From assembly GCF_029024945.1 (NCBI RefSeq), contig NZ_CP118976.1:2294001-2358000 (forward strand): a DNA stretch of 64,000 nucleotides. The letters are read 5' to 3'. The stretch is from Staphylococcus succinus. Its GTDB lineage: Bacteria; Bacillota; Bacilli; Staphylococcales; Staphylococcaceae. Positions 16,147-24,249 of the stretch are shown one piece after another. The notes under the pieces were generated by a model. The model did no database searches, was not told where the DNA came from, and saw only the letters and a program-made list of their open reading frames with translations. Position 1 is the stretch's first letter, and each line of letters starts with the position of its first letter. Position numbers and translations under genes: made by a program.

Positions 16147-17025
16147 CTATCGTCTTATGTCATTTAAGAATTTAATCCATTCATCAGTGACATAATTAAT
16201 ATAACTTTCCTTCTTCCAAATCACGCCTAAATTCCACGATACATCTGCTCCATGAAGCGGAACACCAACAACATCTTCACTCAATACGTTCACGATACTT
16301 TCCGGTAGTATACTCACGCCTATGCCATCACGTATCATGTTTTCTATGAAAGTGATTTGAGACATCTTAGCTACAGTTTTAGGATGAAACCCCACTTTTC
16401 TACAACTTTCTATAATTTGATCTTTTAAATAATAATCATCATGAAACATAACGAAACTTTCTCTCTTTAAATCACCGAGATACACAGATGTATGACTTGC
16501 TAATTCAGTATTTTTAGCTACAACAAGCAGTAAATTTTCTTTGTACAATGGAATGGCATGATATATGTCATCATCAACTGGCAATGTCGTGATACCTACA
16601 TCGATTTCATCATTATTCAAATAAAATTCCACTGCTTTACCACCACCTTCAATCACTTCATAAGTAACATTCGGAAATCTATGATGAAATTGGTTTAGGC
16701 TTTCAGTAAATAACCTGACATTCATAATAGCAGAGATACCTATTCGAATATGCCCTCTTTCCAGATTGGTAACGTCACCCATCTCAAGAGACAAATCATC
16801 GAGCGCTGCCATGGCTTTTTGACATTTTTCATAAAAAACACGTCCTACATCTGTCAAGACAATACGTTTTTTACTTCGATCAAATAACGTAATATTAAAT
16901 TCATCTTCTATACTTTTAATATTTTTACTGATTGTAGATTGTGCTATAAATAAGTGTTCTGAAGCTTGAGTCATTCCACCGTTTTTAACGACTTCTACAA
17001 AATATTTCATTTGTTTTATTTCCAT
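16147..17025 (-). CDS. LysR-family transcriptional regulator, CidR-like
   Basis: LysR-type regulator of 292 residues: an N-terminal winged helix-turn-helix (about 1-60, MEIKQMKYFVEVVKNGGMTQAS) followed by a type 2 periplasmic-binding effector domain. It resembles staphylococcal CidR along its length, as I recall it (for example DVGITTLPVDDD and GVSILPES). No cidABC genes are near. It lies 88 bases downstream of a beta-lactamase gene on the same strand and may be co-transcribed with it. The ATG follows GAGGAG. Target genes are unknown. Confidence 0.8.
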   Translation of the reverse strand: MEIKQMKYFVEVVKNGGMTQASEHLFIAQSTISKNIKSIEDEFNITLFDRSKKRIVLTDVGRVFYEKCQKAMAALDDLSLEMGDVTNLERGHIRIGISAIMNVRLFTESLNQFHHRFPNVTYEVIEGGGKAVEFYLNNDEIDVGITTLPVDDDIYHAIPLYKENLLLVVAKNTELASHTSVYLGDLKRESFVMFHDDYYLKDQIIESCRKVGFHPKTVAKMSQITFIENMIRDGIGVSILPESIVNVLSEDVVGVPLHGADVSWNLGVIWKKESYINYVTDEWIKFLNDIRR

Positions 17026-17113
17026 ATGATGCTCCTCAGAATTACTCCATAATCTTCAAATCGAATTTTAAGTAGTGCGTGTTCAAATGTAATCATATTA
17101 TGCAGCTAACAAT

Positions 17114-17962
17114 TTATTCTATTTGTTTAATCGCAATTTGTGCTGCTTTTGCTATGACTTTATCGTCTGGTGTTCCTTCTTTATCATCTTTTTTAGTATA
17201 TACTGCGAGGATGATAGGTTTATCGCCTTTTTTAGGATAAATAAATGCAATATCATTTCGAGTCGCATAGGTTGTGCCTTGCCCACTTTTATCTCCTACT
17301 AAGTAGTGATTAGGCACACCAGCTTTAATTAATTGGTCTCCCGTCTCATTCTCTATCATCACACGTTTAAGTAATTTTAAATTTTTAGTATCCATTTGAT
17401 TACTTGTTAACAATTCATTTAATGTGTGGGCTGCCGCTCTTGGTGTTGTTGTATCTGCCGTATTTGTCGGGTCATAGTTGTTTAGGTTAGGTTCCAGTCG
17501 TTGCGGGTCTGAGACATGGTCACCCAAATGTTGTAAAGCTGCTTTAAAGGACGAAATGCCACCTATCTCTCCTATAATATAATTATTAGCAGTATTATCA
17601 CTTTTTAACATCGCTGCTTCTATTAATGCTTTAAGAGTCATTTGCTTCCCTACATATTTTTCCGTTACTGGTGAATATGCCACAATATCTTTTTGCTGAA
17701 TTTGTATTTTTTTATTTATTTCTTTCTCAGTATAATTATTTAATAAGACGCCGCTAGCTATCGCTTTAAATGTAGATGCATATCCAAACCTTTCATCCGA
17801 ATGATGCTTAATTTCTTTTCCGCTTTCAGTATTAATCCCATAGACCCCTACTGTCGTGCTATTTTCTTTTTCCAACTGATCGAATTCATTGGCTGAAGCA
17901 ACTTTAGTACTTAAAGTAGCAACGGATAAACAAATTAATGCACTATATAATATTTTTTTCAT
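17114..17962 (-). CDS. blaZ: Class A beta-lactamase (BlaZ-like), chromosomal
   Basis: Secreted serine beta-lactamase of 282 residues that hydrolyses penicillins. All catalytic motifs are present: S63TFK (nucleophile), S121DN, Glu157 in RLEPNLNN (general base) and K225SG. The signal peptide (about 1-24) ends with VASA before NEF, a signal peptidase I site. There is no lipobox cysteine, unlike S. aureus BlaZ. It differs from BlaZ at many positions (STFK rather than STSK) and so looks like a species-specific chromosomal enzyme of the blaARL kind. No blaR1 or blaI is adjacent and no BlaI dyad is visible at the promoter. Activity and spectrum cannot be read from sequence alone. Confidence 0.9.
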   Translation of the reverse strand: MKKILYSALICLSVATLSTKVASANEFDQLEKENSTTVGVYGINTESGKEIKHHSDERFGYASTFKAIASGVLLNNYTEKEINKKIQIQQKDIVAYSPVTEKYVGKQMTLKALIEAAMLKSDNTANNYIIGEIGGISSFKAALQHLGDHVSDPQRLEPNLNNYDPTNTADTTTPRAAAHTLNELLTSNQMDTKNLKLLKRVMIENETGDQLIKAGVPNHYLVGDKSGQGTTYATRNDIAFIYPKKGDKPIILAVYTKKDDKEGTPDDKVIAKAAQIAIKQIE

Positions 17963-18016
17963 GGTACATCCCCTTTTATTTTATTTCCTTCAAAAATAAT
18001 TTCTTGATTTAAATTC

Positions 18017-18045
18017 ATTATAGTTATCACTACGATAGATTACAA
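18017..18045 (-). promoter_or_regulatory. Beta-lactamase promoter
   Basis: Minus strand TTGTAA (18045-18040), 17-base spacer, TATAAT (18022-18017), about 55 bases before the ATG. It is near consensus and has no TACA-N2-TGTA operator, so constitutive expression is plausible. Confidence 0.7.
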
Positions 18046-18074
18046 TGAATGTTATGTCTTTTTTATCATAGCAA

Positions 18075-18109
18075 AACCTCCACATTAACTATGATCAATA
18101 GTGGAGGTT
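18075..18109 (-). terminator. Hairpin downstream of the IsaB-like gene
   Basis: AACCTCCAC / GTGGAGGTT stem (9 bp) with a 17-nt loop and a short T-tract on the minus strand. Probable terminator. Confidence 0.6.
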
Positions 18110-18144
18110 CAAGCATTGCTATTCACTTTTTGTCGCTTCACTTA

Positions 18145-18708
18145 TTAAGCAATTGTTACTTCCATCAAATTTCCTTTTGGATTAAAGAATGCTGTGTAAT
18201 TGCCATCATTTGTCTCATAAGTTACATATGTGCCGTCTTCATTACCGAGTTTACCTTCTTCGATGATTTTATTTGAACTGTGTGCATCCTTAAATGTTGC
18301 TTTGGATACAGTATTAGGTTTAGTAAAGAAAGTGATTTGTACTACTTCATCATCACTATTAAAACTGACTGAAGTATCATATAGTTCCTTAGTATGATCG
18401 AATTCTTTTTTAGCGTCTTGATCTACTTTATAACCATTCATTGTGACATTATCGTATTTTAATGCTCTTACAAAATTATAATCTTGTGTAAATGCTGCAT
18501 TATAAGTTGTATAACCTTCATATTTATACCACGGAATTTCTGCTTTCAGACTCATACCACTCTTACCGTAACCCCAAGTTGCTTCTTTATTTACTTTTTG
18601 CTCCGCTTGCGCCTCATGACCATTCGTTGATACATACGCTGCGGAAGAACCTACGACAAGTGCTGATACAATGGCTGTTGAAGACAATACTTTAACAATT
18701 TTGTTCAT
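18145..18708 (-). CDS. IsaB-like secreted protein
   Basis: Exported protein of 187 residues with a signal peptide (about 1-35, ending EAQA before EQK). The mature part matches the immunodominant staphylococcal antigen B pattern: WYKYEGYTTYNAAFTQDYNF followed by ALKYDNVTMNGYKV, then a second repeat-like half. IsaB of S. aureus binds extracellular nucleic acids; whether this more diverged and longer member does so is unknown. It has its own ribosome binding site (GGGGAG) and a downstream hairpin. Confidence 0.75.
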   Translation of the reverse strand: MNKIVKVLSSTAIVSALVVGSSAAYVSTNGHEAQAEQKVNKEATWGYGKSGMSLKAEIPWYKYEGYTTYNAAFTQDYNFVRALKYDNVTMNGYKVDQDAKKEFDHTKELYDTSVSFNSDDEVVQITFFTKPNTVSKATFKDAHSSNKIIEEGKLGNEDGTYVTYETNDGNYTAFFNPKGNLMEVTIA

Positions 18709-19139
18709 AGTAAATCACTCCCCATTTTGTAGTATCCCTATTGACTATAAAAACAGCTTATTTAATGCGCTCATTATCTACAAATATGTTACTTTTATTA
18801 TGAAAATATTTCATTCCCCTTTAATGTATCCGACAAAATCTACTTATCTCATACAGTCCACATGCTTATTGTCATTACACTTACTTTGTACTTTAATTAT
18901 CTTGGTAAAATAACTAGATTCAATATAATTTTAACAAATTCATGGAAATAGCTATTTTTTGGGGGATTTGATAACTAAATATAGTTGTGTAATATTTCAT
19001 CTTAATCATACTCCTATTTAGGACAATTGCAAGTTTTTCTTATCTTATTACATCGTTTATATGAAACCGCTTTATTGATTTAAAATATAATTTACTCTAA
19101 AATTGATGATTATATCATTTTTTAGGAAGGATGTTTATT
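18709..19139. other. Intergenic region between divergent isaB-like and ydhR-like genes
   Basis: About 430 bases without a credible gene; an open frame at 18671-18913 overlaps the isaB start antisense and lacks a ribosome binding site. It contains the promoters of both neighbours, including the one listed at 19075-19103. Confidence 0.6.
19075..19103 (+). promoter_or_regulatory. Promoter of the ydhR-like gene
   Basis: TTGATT (19075-19080), 17-base spacer, TAAAAT (19098-19103). Confidence 0.6.
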
Positions 19140-19445
19140 TTGATATATATTTTACAAGTAGATTTTTCTATGGAAGGACCTTTTAGTGAAGAAATGGCTC
19201 ATCAATTTTCAGATTTAGCTAAGTCCATTAATAAAGAACCTGGTTTTTTATGGAAAATATGGACCGAAAATGAATATAGCAAAGAGGCTGGTGGTATCTA
19301 TGCATTTGAAACTGAGAACGATGCTCAAAACTATCTGACAATGCATTCTAAGCGTCTCGCATCAATAGGTGTAAACGAAGTCAATGCTAAGATATTTACA
19401 ATTAACGAGACATTAACAAAAATCACGCATGGCCCTATCTTCTAA
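19140..19445 (+). CDS. ydhR: YdhR-family putative monooxygenase (ABM fold)
   Basis: Small dimeric alpha/beta-barrel protein of 101 residues closely resembling E. coli YdhR: PFSEEMAHQFSDLAKSINKEPGFLWKIWTE, then AGGIY, correspond to the conserved core. The function of the family is only suggested (oxidation of aromatic or quinone-like substrates). I choose TTG at 19140 because AGGAAGG then has proper 9-base spacing and the protein begins IYILQVDF like the family. The ATG at 19131 directly touches the ribosome binding site. It is monocistronic with a strong terminator. Confidence 0.78.
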   Translation: MIYILQVDFSMEGPFSEEMAHQFSDLAKSINKEPGFLWKIWTENEYSKEAGGIYAFETENDAQNYLTMHSKRLASIGVNEVNAKIFTINETLTKITHGPIF

Positions 19446-19467
19446 TTTGACCTATTCGATTACTCAA

Positions 19468-19519
19468 AAATAAGCCTTTCAATAAATCACATTTGCTGAT
19501 GATTTTGAAAGGCTTATTT
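19468..19519 (+). terminator. Terminator after ydhR
   Basis: 15-bp stem AAATAAGCCTTTCAA and complement; the ends are A-rich and T-rich. Confidence 0.85.
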
Positions 19520-19590
19520 CAGTACCAGTTATATCATGTTTTAGATGACTTCATTAGTTTTATTAGATCTATCTAAATAATATCCCCTAG

Positions 19591-19630
19591 TGATTCTAAG
19601 ACCTGTACTTTAGTGGAGGTCTTAGAATCA
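19591..19630 (+). terminator. Second terminator downstream of ydhR
   Basis: Perfect 14-bp stem TGATTCTAAGACCT and complement, 12-nt loop, then TTTTTAT on the plus strand. It has no obvious gene of its own; it is a backup for ydhR or the end of a small transcript. Confidence 0.75.
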
Positions 19631-19726
19631 TTTTTATCCATATTTAGTATTTATTTCCTCTTAAAAATTCTTCACTTTATTAAATGACTTCCACATAAGC
19701 AATATATCTGTAAACTATATCTCTAA

Positions 19727-20572
19727 CTACGTTTGCTGTAATTTTGTCATACGTTCCCCAAACGTTTCAAAGGATATTTTATTTTGAGAAAATTCAGCAA
19801 CAAGCTGATACATCTTTTCATTTTTAGTATATTCATGTTTATATAAAAGTTGCTCTGCGTATGCTTCTTCTGGCAATGGTACAGTCACATCTCGTTCTTT
19901 CGAAAAGGCTACGAAATATCTCATGCCTAATAATCGTTGAGATTGCGCGTTAATATGTATACCATCAGCATTGGCTAACAATTGCTCTCCTGTTACGTAA
20001 TAACAATTAGACTGTTTTGTCGCTACAGCTATAATTTGCGCGTTAATTTGTGCAAATTCTGTAGCACTTTGACCAAAACCTTCACGCCCTAAATAATCGC
20101 CTAATAATCCCATGACAAAAGGTACAGTTGGTACATTTAATCTATCTCTGAAATGTTGTATTAATCGGCTAAGTTTAGGGGCATAATCTTGATACTTACC
20201 ATCCATACTATCACTTTCACCTTGATGCCATAATATTCCTATAAGTTCACTTGTTTCCATCGCAAACTTTGCTTCTGAAATTGCATGTCTAGTTAAGGGT
20301 TGTTCCTCTGCCCAATCGTCTATAGATGTCCCACCATCTGCACATGGAATTAATCCAATCGTTTCCTCTGGGTGTTCATCTAACCATAATTTGGCAAAAG
20401 AAGCTGCCGGTCCAATACCTGCTACTGTACGATCACTATGAATAGGTTCATCCATCATTTGCCATCGACCATTTTTCAATACTTGAATTCGCTCATCAAT
20501 AATCGGCTTCACGTTATCAATAAACCCACGTCCAGCCATATTAGACTGCCCTATAAGTAATATAGATTTCAT
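19727..20572 (-). CDS. SASA-domain esterase (sialate O-acetylesterase/CE6-like)
   Basis: SGNH-type carbohydrate esterase of 281 residues, with the nucleophile Ser10 in LIGQSNM, the glycine block in CADGGTSIDDW, WHQGESD (115-121) and the catalytic pair Asp203/His206 in DGIHI. The family removes acetyl groups from sialic acids or plant xylan. It has no signal peptide, so it acts in the cytoplasm on an imported sugar. Monocistronic, with GGGGGA before the ATG. The actual acetylated substrate is not known; with the hexuronate genes nearby a plant-derived sugar is a reasonable guess. Confidence 0.8.
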   Translation of the reverse strand: MKSILLIGQSNMAGRGFIDNVKPIIDERIQVLKNGRWQMMDEPIHSDRTVAGIGPAASFAKLWLDEHPEETIGLIPCADGGTSIDDWAEEQPLTRHAISEAKFAMETSELIGILWHQGESDSMDGKYQDYAPKLSRLIQHFRDRLNVPTVPFVMGLLGDYLGREGFGQSATEFAQINAQIIAVATKQSNCYYVTGEQLLANADGIHINAQSQRLLGMRYFVAFSKERDVTVPLPEEAYAEQLLYKHEYTKNEKMYQLVAEFSQNKISFETFGERMTKLQQT

Positions 20573-20659
20573 GCTATGTCCCCCTTTATAAAAACAATAA
20601 CTTACTAATAATTTAAAAATAACACAACCTATATGATATAGCTATACATAGACTAAATA

Positions 20660-20687
20660 AAAAAGAGGGCTTACGCTCCCTCTTTTT
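20660..20687 (-). terminator. Terminator after the acid phosphatase gene
   Basis: 10-bp stem AAAAAGAGGG / CCCTCTTTTT with an 8-nt loop and a T-run on the minus strand. Confidence 0.9.
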
Positions 20688-20696
20688 AGCTTTAAA

Positions 20697-21572
20697 TTAT
20701 TTATCCTGCTTAACGTCTTTTGTGTCAGGATCAAAATATTGTATTGATTGTCTGCGTAATTGATCTTTATATGTATCTGACTTGCTAAAATCATTTTCAT
20801 ACAGTGTAGACTCCCAACTACCATACATTGGATTTGGGAAAATAATATATTTCTTACCGAAATCTTTACTATGTTTGTTTACTAATGCTTCTCGGGATAG
20901 TTGCGTCGGCTGCTTAGGATCATCAAAGTCTAATAAATTATCTCCAAATAACATGATCAATCTATGGTCCTTTTTAACCGCTTCTCTTCGTGATGCTTTA
21001 TTTTCATCATTTTTATCTTTAAGCATAATATGTTTATCACTAGCTTGTGGCAAACCTTCTGATTTAAGGTTATGTTTCGTCGCTTTAAAATCTTTTTCTT
21101 TATCTCTATCAGAAATATAGTAAATATCAATGCCTTTCTTATCTGCATATTCTAAAAATGATTTCGCTCCGTATACAGGCTTAGCTTGAGCGGATTGAAT
21201 CCATTCATGCCAACCTTCAGGATAAGGTTGATTATGTAATGCTGCGTATCCTTGATATGGTGAATTATCTAAGACTGTTTCATCAATATCAAGTGCAATG
21301 GCTAACTTTTCTTTTCCTTTATGTTTTTTGAGTGCTTCATCTAAATTAGTCTTTGCATTATTATAGCCTTGTAAGTAAAGGGCTTTAGCCTCTGCCGAAT
21401 TCTGATACCATGCCACTGCCATAATATTTTCAGAACCCAGATTTACCTGTTGTGGTGTTTGTTGAGATGCTTGTGTTAGCGCCTCAGTAGTTGCTTGAGC
21501 AGTTGATGTGGACGCGAAAGTCATAGCACTAGCTAATGTTAATACTGCTGTATATTTTGTGATTTTATTCAA
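20697..21572 (-). CDS. sapS: Secreted class C (e(P4)-type) acid phosphatase, HAD family
   Basis: Exported non-specific acid phosphatase / 5'-nucleotidase of 291 residues, similar to staphylococcal SapS. The signal peptide ends in AQA before TTE. The HAD motif I DIDETVLDN gives the nucleophile and acid/base aspartates. YISDRDKE (motif II) and LIMLFGDNLLDFDD (motif IV) are intact. There is no lipobox, so it is probably released. I start at TTG 21572 (MNKITKY) because AGGAG is 8 bases upstream; a GTG at 21581 overlaps the ribosome binding site. Confidence 0.87.
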   Translation of the reverse strand: MNKITKYTAVLTLASAMTFASTSTAQATTEALTQASQQTPQQVNLGSENIMAVAWYQNSAEAKALYLQGYNNAKTNLDEALKKHKGKEKLAIALDIDETVLDNSPYQGYAALHNQPYPEGWHEWIQSAQAKPVYGAKSFLEYADKKGIDIYYISDRDKEKDFKATKHNLKSEGLPQASDKHIMLKDKNDENKASRREAVKKDHRLIMLFGDNLLDFDDPKQPTQLSREALVNKHSKDFGKKYIIFPNPMYGSWESTLYENDFSKSDTYKDQLRRQSIQYFDPDTKDVKQDK

Positions 21573-21715
21573 ACATATCACTCCTATTCATTTTTACATC
21601 TTAACACTATATTACTACGCTACTTATCAATTTCAATAGCTATTTTTTATTTAAAAAATATAATGTTACTATCTATTTTCAACATATTTTTATTTATCCT
21701 TAAATTCAAAAAAAC

Positions 21716-21742
21716 GTTAGGACTTTTTAAATAAGCCCTAAC
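21716..21742 (-). terminator. Terminator after the ornithine-cyclodeaminase-family gene
   Basis: GTTAGG / CCTAAC stem extended by inner pairs, followed on the minus strand by GTTTTTTT. Confidence 0.75.
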
Positions 21743-21755
21743 CTATGTTTTATAT

Positions 21756-22715
21756 TTACTTTTGTTGTTCTAGCACTTTTTGATAGAAATAATTGGCAAC
21801 TGCAATGTCTACAATCGCTACACCTACTGATTTAAATACAGTGATTTCTGATTCAGTTAAACGCCCTTCTATTTTAGATGCTACAATATTTCCTAATTCC
21901 CCATGTAAATCTGCTTTAGTGAATAGACCTTCTGACACTGGTGTAATGAGGTCACCTGTTTCTTCCATTGCTACATCTACCGCTTCAACTACGACTTTAT
22001 CTGCCTTGGCAATCGCATGTGATGGCAACTCTTGCATGTCAGGTTTAAATGATCCAACAGCGTTAACATGGACCCCTGGTTCTAATGCGCGATTAAATAC
22101 GGGGTGCGTAGCATTCGTCGCAGTAACAATCACATCTGCATGCTCAATAGCTTTATCGACATGATTAAATACCTCTACATCTATATTTGTATATTCGCTT
22201 TGAACTTGCTTCGCAAAACGAATTGCCTTTTCATATGTGCGATTATAAAATTGGATACGTTTAATATCTCTGACCGCTAATACTGCTTTTATTATGCCTT
22301 GGGCTTGATCGCCAGTGCCTATCACACATAATGTTTCGGCATTTTGTCGTGCGAGATATTGCGTTGCTACGCCTGTAATAGCCCCTGTTCGAATTTTAGT
22401 TAGATAAGAACCTTCAAGCACCGCTAAAGTTTCTCCTGTTTCATAATCTGATAAAATGACAGAACCTACTATGGTATTTTTACCTGATTTAGCATTATTA
22501 GGCGCAACTGTTACTGTTTTTAATCCTACAACTTTTAATTCATCTGATAAGGCCGGCATGACTAAATAACGATTTGCTTCGTTAAATGGTAAAACATATC
22601 TCAAAGGCGTATCCGTCTTACCTTCTGAATATGCGCGTAATGATTCTGCAACTACTTCGACAACTTCTTCCATATTTAATAAAGCAGCTTGTTCCTTTTC
22701 ATCTATAAATAGCAT
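21756..22715 (-). CDS. Ornithine cyclodeaminase/mu-crystallin family protein
   Basis: NAD(P)-binding protein of 319 residues with the Rossmann motif VIGTGDQAQG and the family's N-terminal substrate region (LRYVLPF, VVGLKTVTV). Members include ornithine cyclodeaminase, alanine dehydrogenase (AlaDH type), ketimine reductases and siderophore-precursor enzymes. The sequence does not separate these. It lies 101 bases downstream of the 3-hydroxybutyrate dehydrogenase gene on the same strand and ends at the operon's only terminator, so it may be co-transcribed with the ketone-body genes. ATG 22715 is chosen for its AGAGGTG ribosome binding site over an ATG three codons earlier. Confidence 0.8.
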   Translation of the reverse strand: MLFIDEKEQAALLNMEEVVEVVAESLRAYSEGKTDTPLRYVLPFNEANRYLVMPALSDELKVVGLKTVTVAPNNAKSGKNTIVGSVILSDYETGETLAVLEGSYLTKIRTGAITGVATQYLARQNAETLCVIGTGDQAQGIIKAVLAVRDIKRIQFYNRTYEKAIRFAKQVQSEYTNIDVEVFNHVDKAIEHADVIVTATNATHPVFNRALEPGVHVNAVGSFKPDMQELPSHAIAKADKVVVEAVDVAMEETGDLITPVSEGLFTKADLHGELGNIVASKIEGRLTESEITVFKSVGVAIVDIAVANYFYQKVLEQQK

Positions 22716-22816
22716 AAGTAGCACCTCTATTCATCATTAGTTTCTTTAAACATATCAGCCATAACATACTTTAAGTTCACTTATGATTGTCTGTTCATAA
22801 TTATTCTATGCGTTCA

Positions 22817-23593
22817 TTATTGAGCTGTATAACCACCGTCAATTAAGATTGCTTGCCCTGTCACACTTTTTGCGCCATCACTACATAAGAATAACGCATA
22901 GTCTGCAACATCTTGTATGTCGATGAGTTGTTTTTGTGGGATTAATGGAAATAATACTTCTTCTAATACCTGTTCAGAAGACACGCCTCTATGGCTGGCC
23001 AAATCTTCCATCTGATTGCGTACAAGTGGTGTATCGATGTATCCTGGACAAAGGGCATTAACAGTAATGCCTTCTGTTGCTGTTTCCAGTGCTGCTACTT
23101 TCGTCAATCCAATGATTCCATGTTTTGCACTATTATAAGCAGCTTTGCCAGCGAAACCGATGACTCCATTAATAGATGACATATTTAATATTCGACCATA
23201 TCCTTGTTCTTTCATAATAGGTAAAACATGTTTTGTCCCGATAAAGCTGCCAGTAAGCATGATATCAACCATTTGTCGAAATTTTTCTGTAGAAAATGAT
23301 TCGATAGGAGTCACATGTTGTAAACCAGCATTATTAAATAGTATATCTAAACGGCCATAGTGCCTCATTGTTTCTTCTATCATTTGTGCCATTTCATTTT
23401 CCTCTGTAACGTCAACGTGTATAGCTATACAATCAAAACCTTGTATCTTTAATTGCGCTACTTCTTGGTTTAACTTATCTTTATCTAGATCCGCTAAGAC
23501 TACTTTTGCACCTTTATTTAAAAAGGCTTTTGCTATCCCTAAACCTATCCCACTTGCAGCTCCAGTCATAATCATTACCTTATCTTCTACCAT
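22817..23593 (-). CDS. bdhA: 3-hydroxybutyrate dehydrogenase
   Basis: Short-chain dehydrogenase of 258 residues that oxidises D-3-hydroxybutyrate to acetoacetate with NAD. TGAASGIG, NNAGLQHV, catalytic YNSAKHG and the 3-HB-specific C-terminal region (FPLIPQKQLIDIQDVA) are present. It directly follows scoA-scoB, which activate acetoacetate to acetoacetyl-CoA, so the three form a ketone-body or 3-hydroxybutyrate oxidation module. Confidence 0.9.
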   Translation of the reverse strand: MVEDKVMIMTGAASGIGLGIAKAFLNKGAKVVLADLDKDKLNQEVAQLKIQGFDCIAIHVDVTEENEMAQMIEETMRHYGRLDILFNNAGLQHVTPIESFSTEKFRQMVDIMLTGSFIGTKHVLPIMKEQGYGRILNMSSINGVIGFAGKAAYNSAKHGIIGLTKVAALETATEGITVNALCPGYIDTPLVRNQMEDLASHRGVSSEQVLEEVLFPLIPQKQLIDIQDVADYALFLCSDGAKSVTGQAILIDGGYTAQ

Positions 23594-23601
23594 TATTCCA
23601 C

Positions 23602-24249
23602 CTACTTTAAATGATTTTCAAAGCGTGCATTTGTATGTGCTTCAACTTGTTCTAACGTTACACCAGGTTGTAATTCTACAAGCTTCATCACTCTATTTTC
23701 AAATTGAAATACAGCTAAATCTGTAATTAGTGTGTTTACTACGCCTACTCCTGTTAGAGGAAGTTCACATTGCGATTTAATTTTAGAATCACCATGCTTA
23801 TTCATATGATCCATGATTACTACAACTTTCTTGGCTCCAACAACTAAATCCATAGCGCCTCCCATACCCTTAACTAATTTACCTGGAATCATGTAATTAG
23901 CTAAATCTGCTGTTTCTGATACTTCCATTCCACCTAAAATAGCTAAATCAATATGTCCGCCACGAATCATAGCAAAGGATTCAGCATTATCAAAATAAGA
24001 AGCGCCTTTCGCTGCTGTTACAGTTTCTTTTCCTGCATTAATAAGGTTTGGATCTACTTCTGCATCAGTAGGATATGGACCGATACCTAACAAACCATTT
24101 TCAGATTGAAAGAATACATTTTCTACATGGTCGTTCATCTCATTAGCTACAAGAGTGGGCATTCCAATACCTAAATTAATTACCATATTACTTTTAATCT
24201 CTTGTGCTGCACGCTGAATAATATTTTTACGCTTTATATGTTTATCCAT
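23602..24249 (-). CDS. scoB: Succinyl-CoA:3-ketoacid CoA-transferase subunit B
   Basis: Beta subunit, 215 residues, of the enzyme that moves CoA from succinyl-CoA to acetoacetate. The catalytic glutamate lies in the SENGLLG motif, preceded by NLGIGMPTLVAN. I start at ATG 24249 with AGGAGG ahead; it overlaps the scoA stop by 8 bases (ATGGATAA), so translation is coupled. A longer frame start would run deep into scoA. Confidence 0.93.
   Translation of the reverse strand: MDKHIKRKNIIQRAAQEIKSNMVINLGIGMPTLVANEMNDHVENVFFQSENGLLGIGPYPTDAEVDPNLINAGKETVTAAKGASYFDNAESFAMIRGGHIDLAILGGMEVSETADLANYMIPGKLVKGMGGAMDLVVGAKKVVVIMDHMNKHGDSKIKSQCELPLTGVGVVNTLITDLAVFQFENRVMKLVELQPGVTLEQVEAHTNARFENHLK

Noticed and set aside
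17963..18060. BlaI operator at the beta-lactamase promoter
   Set aside because: No TACA-N2-TGTA dyad is present; only a 4-bp partial symmetry.
18671..18913. 80-codon frame between isaB-like and ydhR genes
   Set aside because: Overlaps the isaB-like start antisense and has no ribosome binding site.
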